A stretch of 33,264 nt of DNA from CAYWKU01 sp964459325 (GTDB lineage Bacteria > RBG-13-61-14 > CAYWKU01), in NCBI GenBank assembly GCA_964459325.1, contig CAYWKU010000038.1, positions 1 to 33,264 of the forward strand, read 5' to 3'. Below the pieces are notes generated by a model that saw only the letters and a program-made list of their open reading frames with translations, had not been told where the DNA came from and did no database searches. Position 1 is the stretch's first letter; each line of letters starts with the position of its first letter. This document shows positions 23,674 to 30,637 of the stretch, piece after piece. The position numbers were made by a program, and so were the translations under genes.

Positions 23674-25587
23674 ATGATAATCGTTGAATCTTTCGGAATG
23701 AGGGACGCCGGTCGCGTCCGCGAAATAAATGAAGACGTATACGCGGTGGTCGAACCCGAGGAGTCCACTGAGGCCGAGGAGCTCGGGCGGCTCTTCGTGG
23801 TGGCCGACGGAATGGGGCATGAAGGCGCCGGGGAAGTGGCCGCTCGATTGGCGGTGGATACCGTGGTGGAGGTTTATTACTCCGGCGAAGGCGGCGCGGA
23901 CCCGGAGGAAGCTATCCGATACTCGGTGGAAAGAGCGCACCTGGCCATCCGGGAAACGGCCTCCGAGCACGCCGAGTACCACAAAATGGGCGCTACGCTT
24001 ACCGCCATGGCGCAGGTGGAGGACCACGTATTTATAGCGCACGTGGGCGATACGCGCGCTTATGTGGTCAGGCGCGGGCAAATAATTCAACTCACCAACG
24101 ACCATAATTGGGCAGGCGAACAACTCCGCAAGGGCGCCATCACCAAGGTGCACGCCGCTACTCATCCACGCCGGAAAGTCCTTACCCGCTCCCTCGGCCA
24201 GACGCCTCACGTGGAAGTGGACACCCGGGTGGAGAGAATCGAGCCGGGCGACGTGTTCCTGCTGTGCACGGATGGCCTTTACGACACTCTGGGAGAAGAC
24301 GAGCTTCAGCGAGTGCTGGCGGAAACAGGGCCCCAACTGGCCTGCCGGGAGTTGGTGGCCCGGGCCAACCGCAACAGCGGCTCGGATAATATCGCCGCCA
24401 TAGCAATAAAAACCTCCTACGAAGGAAAGCCTTTTCTCAGCAGGGAAAAAAAGAGAAAGTTCAGCTTGCCCGAAATAAGCATCCCGCGGCCCGATATAAA
24501 ACTCCCGGCGGCGCTGAAAAACCTCTCCAGGTTACCCACCATGCTGCCGATATACCTGGCCGGGCTGGCGCTGGCGGCGTTTATCATAATCGGTACATTT
24601 TCCCTGTTACGGGAATGCGGCGGGGAACAAAAGCCCCCCGATACCGCTACCGTAACAACCACCAAAGGTGACGGCGAAAAGAAAGAGGAGCAGCGGGCCA
24701 AGGTAAAAATTACCACAGCGCCCTCGGGCGCCATTATAAAAGTCGACGGCGCCCGCGTAGGTCCCAGCCCCATCACCGTGGACCTGAAAGCGGGTACTCA
24801 CGAGATAGAAATAAACCACGAAGGCTACCAGGTGAAAAGGCATAAGCTGGAAATAGAGCCGGGGGAGGAGCAGATACCCCTGAACTTCATACTGGTGCCC
24901 CATCCCGCAGAGAGAACCCCCGACATGGTCTTTGTCTCCGCCGGCTTCTTCATTATGGGCAGGGACGGCGGCTCGCCGGATGAAAGCCCGGCTCATAAAA
25001 TTTACCTCGATGCCTTTTATATCGACCGGTACGAAGTCAGCAACAAGCAGTACAAGAAGTTCCTAGAGGAAACCGAGCGCCAGCCGCCGGGCTTTTGGGA
25101 TGACCCCGAGCGAAACGCCCCCAACCTGCCGGTGGTGGGGGTTGACTGGGCGGACGCGAAAGCTTATTGCGAATGGGCCAAAAAGCGCCTTCCCACCGAG
25201 GCCGAATGGGAAAAAGCGGCACGGGGCGCCCAAGGGTGGTTATATCCGTGGGGTAACGAGTTCGACGACGCCAAGGCCAATATCAAGGGGGAAGAGGATG
25301 GATACGCAGATGTCGCCCCCGTGGGCGCCTTGCCGGAAGGAAGAAGCACTTACGGCGCCTATAACATGATAGGAAACGTGGCCGAATGGACCAACGATTA
25401 CTTCGACCCCGAATATTACAGCTACATGCCCATGAAAAACCCAACCGGGCCGGACAGCGGTACGAGGAAAGTGTTAAGGGGAGGCAGTTTCCGCACGGGC
25501 AAGGAGTACGCCAACGTCACTTACCGTAGCGCCTTCGCGCCCCAGTCACGTAAACCTTATATCGGCTTCAGATGCGCCAAGGATTAA
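23674..25587 (+). CDS. Transmembrane PP2C-type phosphatase fused to PEGA and FGE-like domains
   Basis: A 637-residue multidomain protein. Residues 1-250 are a PP2C-type Ser/Thr phosphatase with all metal and catalytic motifs: GRVREINED, VVADGMGHEGAGE, MGATLTAM, HVGDTRAYVVRRG, LLCTDGLYDTL and SGSDNIAAIAI. A basic linker leads to one membrane helix (about 290-312, MLPIYLAGLALAAFIIIG). Residues about 343-411 are a PEGA domain (TTAPSGAIIKVDG), and about 416-637 a formylglycine-generating-enzyme-like (FGE-sulfatase) domain (EVSNKQYKKFLEE, RLPTEAEWEKAARG, YPWGNEF, GNVAEWTNDYF, VLRGGSFR, GFRCAKD). The two catalytic cysteines of true FGE, expected shortly after RGGS, are threonine and alanine, so this part probably binds ligands only. 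Inferred topology: phosphatase inside, PEGA/FGE outside. No kinase gene is nearby. The 3' end overlaps the ABC permease gene by 16 bases. Confidence 0.93.
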   Translation: MIIVESFGMRDAGRVREINEDVYAVVEPEESTEAEELGRLFVVADGMGHEGAGEVAARLAVDTVVEVYYSGEGGADPEEAIRYSVERAHLAIRETASEHAEYHKMGATLTAMAQVEDHVFIAHVGDTRAYVVRRGQIIQLTNDHNWAGEQLRKGAITKVHAATHPRRKVLTRSLGQTPHVEVDTRVERIEPGDVFLLCTDGLYDTLGEDELQRVLAETGPQLACRELVARANRNSGSDNIAAIAIKTSYEGKPFLSREKKRKFSLPEISIPRPDIKLPAALKNLSRLPTMLPIYLAGLALAAFIIIGTFSLLRECGGEQKPPDTATVTTTKGDGEKKEEQRAKVKITTAPSGAIIKVDGARVGPSPITVDLKAGTHEIEINHEGYQVKRHKLEIEPGEEQIPLNFILVPHPAERTPDMVFVSAGFFIMGRDGGSPDESPAHKIYLDAFYIDRYEVSNKQYKKFLEETERQPPGFWDDPERNAPNLPVVGVDWADAKAYCEWAKKRLPTEAEWEKAARGAQGWLYPWGNEFDDAKANIKGEEDGYADVAPVGALPEGRSTYGAYNMIGNVAEWTNDYFDPEYYSYMPMKNPTGPDSGTRKVLRGGSFRTGKEYANVTYRSAFAPQSRKPYIGFRCAKD

Positions 25588-26405
25588 TAAGAACCGGCCC
25601 TGCCGAAAAACTCACCCCTCTCTCCACTTTAAACAGGTTGTGGAAATGGCGCGATTTCGTGTGGACTCTCACGGCCCGCGAGCTTAAATCGCGTTACGTG
25701 GGCAGCATCGGCGGGTTCGCGTGGAACATCATCCAGCCGCTGGTGTTAATCGCGGTTTTTACCCTTATATTCAGCGCGCTCTTGCAGGTGGCGCCTTTCG
25801 CCGGTGGACAGGGTTACATAATATTCCTGGTGGGGGGTCTTTTGCCCTGGAATGCCCTTCAGGACGCCATCCAGCGCTCCAGCACCGTTTACCTGGAGTA
25901 TTCATCCCTGGTGCAGAAGCTGCCGTTTCCGCTCGAGGGCATGGTGGCACAGACAATCGCCGGGGCAAGTATCAATCTGGTGATAAGCCTGGCGCTGCTT
26001 ACGGCGCTTCTACCTCTTCTGGGGGTTCCTTATTCGGTCAGCCTGGTCTTTTTGCCGGTCGGAATATTACTGCAAATGCTGCTGGTTGCCGGGCCGGGTT
26101 TGATAGTGGCATCCCTTACGCCGTTATGGCGCGACGTTCCTCCCATTACCGGCATGGTTTTGTTTGTCGGCTTCTGGGCTACACCGATAGTTTACATGCC
26201 GCGCCTTCTACCGGACAAACTGGCCGTTTGGTTCAAATTCAACCCGGCCTATCAGGTCATCCAGGTATACAGGTACGCTTTCACCGGCTCCGGTTTACCG
26301 TCTGCCGCCGAGCTTGGCGGAACTGTGCTCTTCTGCTTCCTCATGCTCGGGATGGGGTGGTGGATATTTTCCCGCGTTCACCGCAAAATACCCGAAGCCC
26401 TCTGA
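25572..26405 (+). CDS. ABC-2 type transporter permease, polysaccharide/O-antigen export type (Wzm-like)
   Basis: A 277-residue protein with six predicted membrane helices. The cytoplasmic N-terminus carries the pattern DFVWTLTARELKSRYVGSIGGFAWNIIQP, typical of Wzm/KpsM-like permeases; other features are VGGLLPWNALQDAIQ, YLEYSSLVQKLPFPLE, and ATPIVYMPRLLPDKL followed by NPAYQVIQVYRYAF. Such permeases export lipid-linked polysaccharides with an ATPase partner (Wzt/KpsT). No ATPase gene lies before or after it in the window. The start ATG lies inside the end of the PP2C fusion gene in another frame, without a strong ribosome site, so translation is probably coupled. Confidence 0.9.
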   Translation: MRQGLIRTGPAEKLTPLSTLNRLWKWRDFVWTLTARELKSRYVGSIGGFAWNIIQPLVLIAVFTLIFSALLQVAPFAGGQGYIIFLVGGLLPWNALQDAIQRSSTVYLEYSSLVQKLPFPLEGMVAQTIAGASINLVISLALLTALLPLLGVPYSVSLVFLPVGILLQMLLVAGPGLIVASLTPLWRDVPPITGMVLFVGFWATPIVYMPRLLPDKLAVWFKFNPAYQVIQVYRYAFTGSGLPSAAELGGTVLFCFLMLGMGWWIFSRVHRKIPEAL

Positions 26406-26844
26406 TAGAACCCGAACCGCTCCTTAAAAGATGCGCCATTCTTTAACCGCTTTCGCTGACCGCTCAGCGTCAAAAAACGACCGCTTATTGTGAGAATAGT
26501 TGATGAATGATTCTAAGTACTTATTCTTGAAGGTAAGCAACAAGGCTTTGTCTACACAAGCTCACATTCCTCCTGGTAAATTGGCCGGGCCTTAAAGTCC
26601 GGCCGTTTTTTTGTTAATACTACTAACGAATTATTCCCGAATTAGAGACCGGCAAGATTAAGTGCCGCGCCTGTTATTCCCTTGTCCTGTTTGCTCACTC
26701 TCATGGAGACGGGTATCATCGAACCAGAAATCGCCGGGCGTTTACTAATGCTTAAAAACAGGCAAGGTGGTTTCAACCCCTTGTTCCCGGTTCAAGGGGC
26801 CATAAATCCCGTTGTCTTCCGGAAATATTCAACTCGTTAATCAG
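26406..26844. other. Intergenic region between the permease and DUF58 genes
   Basis: About 440 bases with no convincing gene. It contains a small hairpin (CGCTGA at 26454-26459 with TCAGCG at 26464-26469), the strong terminator at 26583-26612, and AT-rich sequence. A 45-codon frame starting with the ATG near 26703 has no supporting ribosome site or recognisable motif. A MoxR ATPase gene, expected before DUF58, is absent. Confidence 0.6.
26583..26612 (+). terminator. Rho-independent terminator
   Basis: GGCCGGGC and GTCCGGCC form an eight-pair stem (one G-T wobble) around a CTTAAA loop, followed by G and seven T. It lies about 180 bases after the permease stop and would end the PP2C-permease transcript or a small RNA made from the intergenic region. 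Confidence 0.88.
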
Positions 26845-27750
26845 ATGGAAACTTCGAAAAACAGGGGCTTTTTACGGCCCGAGGTCATAAGCCGCATCGA
26901 GCGGCTCAACCTGGTGGCACGCAAGGTAAGCGAAGGCGTCCTCACCGGACTGCACCGCTCCTCCCACCGCGGCTCCAGCCTGGAGTTTGCCGAGCACAAG
27001 GCCTATTCACCCGGCGACGACCCTCGCCTGATAGACTGGAAGGCCTACGCCAAAACCGACCGGTACTCGATTAAGCAGTTCGAGGACGAAACCAACGTCC
27101 GGGCGGCCATGGTGCTGGACTCCAGCGCCTCTATGGAATACGGCTCCACCGGCCAGACCAAGCTTGATTACGGCTCGGTGCTGCTGGCGTCGCTGGCCTA
27201 CCTGCTCATAAGGCAGCGCGACGCGGTGGGGTTCGTATCGGTGGCCGAGGGGCTGGTGTCGTATTTACCCCCGCGGGGCAGGCCGAGCCACCTGCAGGCG
27301 ATGGTTGAAAAACTGGCGCTCACCGAGCCGGAAGGGAAGACCAATCTCGCTCACGACCTTCAACTGCTGCCCGAAAGGCTGGGGCGGCGCTCGATGATTT
27401 TTGTCGCCAGCGACCTCTTCGACGAGCCGGAGGATACCCTCAAGGCCGTCAAGTTCCTGGCCGGTCGCCGCCACGAGGTGAGCATCTTTCACCTGATGGA
27501 CCCCGAGGAACTCAACTTCCCCTTCGACCACCAGATGATGTTCGAGGATATGGAAGGCCCGGTGTCGTTGAGCGTCGACCCGAAGGGCATCCGGGACGAG
27601 TACTTAAGACAGGTCAACCTTTTCCTCGACGGCTGGAAGCGCGGGGCGCAGGAAGCGGGCGTGGATTACTCGCTGGTGGATATAAGCACTCCGCCTGAAG
27701 AAATCCTCCACCGGTTTCTCGCTCACAGGGGCCTCGGGAAGCGCAAGTAA
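26845..27750 (+). CDS. DUF58 domain protein
   Basis: About 301 residues from ATG 26845. The frame is open back to a TTG at 26812, but the ATG places the conserved start (LRPEVISRIERLNLVARKVSEG) at the usual distance. DUF58 motifs are HRSSHRGSSLEFAEHKAYSPGDDPRLIDWKAYAKTDR, split here as HRSSHRG, EFAEHKAYSPGDDPRLIDW and KQFEDETN. A VWA-like segment has DSSASM, a complete DxSxS metal motif, and FVASDLFDEPED. It is soluble and probably cytoplasmic. In this gene family it works with a MoxR-type ATPase and VWA membrane partners in assembly or stress functions; only the VWA partners are present. Its stop overlaps the next start (TAATG). Confidence 0.92.
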   Translation: METSKNRGFLRPEVISRIERLNLVARKVSEGVLTGLHRSSHRGSSLEFAEHKAYSPGDDPRLIDWKAYAKTDRYSIKQFEDETNVRAAMVLDSSASMEYGSTGQTKLDYGSVLLASLAYLLIRQRDAVGFVSVAEGLVSYLPPRGRPSHLQAMVEKLALTEPEGKTNLAHDLQLLPERLGRRSMIFVASDLFDEPEDTLKAVKFLAGRRHEVSIFHLMDPEELNFPFDHQMMFEDMEGPVSLSVDPKGIRDEYLRQVNLFLDGWKRGAQEAGVDYSLVDISTPPEEILHRFLAHRGLGKRK

Positions 27751-29867
27751 TGGAGTTTATCAATTCCGCAGCGCTGTGGGGCATGGGGCTGGTCGCCGTG
27801 CCGTTCATCATTCACCTTATTACCCGTCGGAGAGCAGTGCCGAAACGGTTCGCCGCCATGCGGTTCGTACTTTTAAGTCACCGGAACTTAAAGAGAAAAC
27901 TCAGGCTCAAGAGGATACTCATACTCCTGGCCAGGGTGCTGGCGGTGGCGGCCCTGGCGCTGTTGATAGCTCATCCCACCCTGCCCGCCGACGAGCGCAA
28001 CGTGAAGATGGGAAAAGCGCCCCGCAGCCTGGCGATTATAGTGGACAACAGCATCAGCATGACCGCCGGGAAGGTGGGCGAAAGGCCGTGGGACAACGCG
28101 GTGACAATGGCCCAATCCATTGCCGAATCCATGACCGCCGGCCAACAGGCGGCGCTTCTGGTTACAAACCCCGGCCCGGGCGAGCCCTCTCCGTCGTTCT
28201 CCGCCGACCCGAAAACATTGCGCCGCCAAGCAAAGAAGATGGAGCTTTCCCACGTTTACATGCCCATAACCGAATCCGTCTCGCAGGCGATTTCACTGAT
28301 GGAATCCGCGCACCACCGGCTCCGGCAGATATTGCTGATAACCGACCTGCAACGGGCGCCGTGGGGGGAAACCACCCTCGCGGCGCCTTCCGGGGCGGAG
28401 CTGGTGGTCATAGACGCCGGCTCGAAGGGCCGCGTCGACAACGCCGCCGTGACCGACGTTATCCTTGAACCTTCCACCGGCGAGGCTCGCTACGACGCCA
28501 CGGTAAAGGCCGCCGGTTACGCCCGGGACTCCCGCCCCGGGGTCGAAGTCACCGTGACAGTGGGCGACGAGGTGCAAACGCGCGGGTTCCTCGACCTGCC
28601 CGCCGAAGGTATGGCGAGCAAGAGGATGAGTTTTTCAGCCGAGGGTGAAGGCATCCTGCGGGCAAGGGCGCAAATCACCCCGGACGCGCTCGAAGTCGAT
28701 GACCGCTACTACTTCACCGCCCGGGCCGGGGGCAGGATAAAGGCGCTGATGGTGGACGGAGACCCCCGGGCCGAAAGGTACGGCGCGGAATCGTATTACC
28801 TGATGAACGCCCTGAACCCCAAGCTCGAAGCCCGCAGCCGAATAGACCCCACCCTGATAACGCCGCCGGGCCTGGAGGAAGCCGAACTCGGCGACTACGA
28901 CCTGGTGATTACCGCCAACGTGGGAAGCTATTCCGAAAAGTCGCAGGACAAGCTCAAGCGCTACGTAACAGGCGGCGGAGCGCTTTTCATCTCGCTGGGG
29001 AATAACACGGGGCCGGGGAAGTTTTCTTCCGAGTACGGCGAGCTGGCCCCAGCGGGGCTTTACGTTTTGAAGGAGCCTGTGGAGCCTGCGCATATTCAGG
29101 CGGATGAGTTGTCTCACCCGGCGGTGTCGATTTTTTCCACACCGCAAGGGGCCGACTTGTCGCTGGCTGAGTTCAAGAAGTATTACATGCTCGATTTATC
29201 CGAAGCCCGGGGCGAAAAACCGGATGTGGTTTTGCGATTTCAAGACGGCTCGCCCGCCCTGGTGGAAAAACCCCTTGGCAGGGGCAGGGTGGCGATGTGG
29301 GCCAGCACTTTCGACCGCGAATGGAACGACTTCTGCATCTATCCCGCCTACCTGCCGCTTTTGCAGCAGATGGCGCTTTATTTAACCGGCGGCATGGCCG
29401 ACCCCGGGGGCACGGATTATACGGTTGGAGAAACCGCCCGCTTTACATGCCCGGCTGAAAGTGCTTCGGCGTGGATAATCCCGCCCGGCTCCCGGCCACG
29501 GCGGGTGGAGCTTGCTCCGTCGGGTGACCAAAAGCGGGGCGAGGCGGCGCTCAAACGGGGGCCCGGCTTTTACGAGGTTTATTGCTCCACCGAATCGCGC
29601 CCTTCATCCTTCGCGGACAAGCCTCCGGAGGGGGTGCTGGCGGCGAACTCGGACGTGCGGGAGAGCAACCTTGCCGAGTGGGACCCGGGGGCTTTGGAAA
29701 AACACCTGGAACGGATGGGTTTTAAAAAGCCCCGCGTCATAACCGACCTTTCGGCTCTTTCGGGCGAGAGCGGGTTCGAGCCGGGAAGGCGCGACGCCGC
29801 ATGGACGATGCTGGTGGCGCTGGCCGCGCTACTGATAATGGAAGGATTTTTAACCAGGAAAGGATAA
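27750..29867 (+). CDS. BatA-type membrane protein with VWA domain
   Basis: A 705-residue protein. The N-terminal BatA/aerotolerance-type module has a helix at about 6-23 (ALWGMGLVAVPFIIHLI), the RRRAVPKRFAAMRFVL loop and a second helix at about 57-76. A VWA domain follows, beginning RSLAIIVDNSISMTAG with a DxSxS motif, to about residue 230. The middle region has a GATase-like segment (IKALMVDGDPRAERYG, YDLVITANVGSYS, YVTGGGALFISLG), and a last helix sits at about 683-700. It should be anchored at both ends with a large periplasmic part. The family is widespread in planctomycetes and related groups; the exact role is unknown. Confidence 0.9.
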   Translation: MEFINSAALWGMGLVAVPFIIHLITRRRAVPKRFAAMRFVLLSHRNLKRKLRLKRILILLARVLAVAALALLIAHPTLPADERNVKMGKAPRSLAIIVDNSISMTAGKVGERPWDNAVTMAQSIAESMTAGQQAALLVTNPGPGEPSPSFSADPKTLRRQAKKMELSHVYMPITESVSQAISLMESAHHRLRQILLITDLQRAPWGETTLAAPSGAELVVIDAGSKGRVDNAAVTDVILEPSTGEARYDATVKAAGYARDSRPGVEVTVTVGDEVQTRGFLDLPAEGMASKRMSFSAEGEGILRARAQITPDALEVDDRYYFTARAGGRIKALMVDGDPRAERYGAESYYLMNALNPKLEARSRIDPTLITPPGLEEAELGDYDLVITANVGSYSEKSQDKLKRYVTGGGALFISLGNNTGPGKFSSEYGELAPAGLYVLKEPVEPAHIQADELSHPAVSIFSTPQGADLSLAEFKKYYMLDLSEARGEKPDVVLRFQDGSPALVEKPLGRGRVAMWASTFDREWNDFCIYPAYLPLLQQMALYLTGGMADPGGTDYTVGETARFTCPAESASAWIIPPGSRPRRVELAPSGDQKRGEAALKRGPGFYEVYCSTESRPSSFADKPPEGVLAANSDVRESNLAEWDPGALEKHLERMGFKKPRVITDLSALSGESGFEPGRRDAAWTMLVALAALLIMEGFLTRKG

Positions 29868-29875
29868 ATTTTCCA

Positions 29876-30634
29876 ATGCAAAGGAGGAACTGGCTCAAGA
29901 CCTGCGGCGCAGCCGCATTAGTTACCGCGCTTTCGCCGGCTTTTGCCCTGGCTGCCGAAAGGCATGACTTTGTTCCCGCCCAGCTGTTGGCGCCCGGTCA
30001 GGAGAAAGCGCCCCACCCCAGCGCATTGCGCTCCATGATGAAGCAGCTCATCAAAAGAACCAGCATCGACGCTGCAACCGAGCGCGCAACGGTCGGGCTC
30101 GGCTCGGAGGAGTTTCAGCGTTATCCCTTTTTGTGCCTGGCGGGGCGTTCGGCATTCGACGATTTAACCGAGAAAGAAATCGGAAGGCTGAGGGCCTTGC
30201 TGGACGCCGGGGCGCTGTTGTTCGTAGATGACTCCAGCGGAGTGGAAGGAAGCTCCTTCGACCAATGGTTCAGGAAACAGGCGAAGAATCTATACCCACG
30301 CCAGGAGCTCAAAAGGCTGCCGGAAGACCATACCATTTTCCGCAGCTACTACCTGCTTGACCGCATCGGCGGCAGAGTGCTGATAAAAGACGGTCTCGAA
30401 GGTATTACCGTCGGCGACCGGTCGCCGCTGATTTATTGCGCCAACGACGCTGGAGGAGCCTGGGCGACCGACCATTTCGGAAAACCCCTGAACGACTGCC
30501 GGCCGGGGGGCGAAAGGCAGCGGGAAATGGCGTGGAGGCTCGGGGTGAACCTGATAATGTACACCCTCTGCCTCAACTACAAGAAGGACCGGGTGCACGT
30601 GGAAGCCATCCTGGAAAGGCGCAAGCTCAAGTAG
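29876..30634 (+). CDS. DUF4159 domain protein with Tat-like signal
   Basis: About 252 residues from ATG 29876, which has AAAGGA 12 bases upstream and begins MQRRNWLKTCGAAALV: a twin-arginine-like motif (RRNWLK), a hydrophobic core and an ALA-type cleavage site. An ATG 75 bases earlier would add 25 unrelated residues inside the previous gene and is unlikely. DUF4159 features are FLCLAGRSAFDDLTEKEIGRL, LLFVDDSSG, SFDQWFRKQAKNLYP, LKRLPEDHTIFRSYYLL and CANDAGGAW. These proteins accompany the DUF58/BatA cluster; the function is unknown. Confidence 0.9.
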   Translation: MQRRNWLKTCGAAALVTALSPAFALAAERHDFVPAQLLAPGQEKAPHPSALRSMMKQLIKRTSIDAATERATVGLGSEEFQRYPFLCLAGRSAFDDLTEKEIGRLRALLDAGALLFVDDSSGVEGSSFDQWFRKQAKNLYPRQELKRLPEDHTIFRSYYLLDRIGGRVLIKDGLEGITVGDRSPLIYCANDAGGAWATDHFGKPLNDCRPGGERQREMAWRLGVNLIMYTLCLNYKKDRVHVEAILERRKLK

Positions 30635-30637
30635 CCC

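Noticed and set aside
26454..26469. CGCTGA/TCAGCG hairpin as a terminator
   Set aside because: No T-run follows it on either strand in the right place; the real terminator is at 26583-26612.
26703..26838. 45-codon frame before DUF58
   Set aside because: There is no ribosome site or recognisable pattern, and it runs into the DUF58 leader region.
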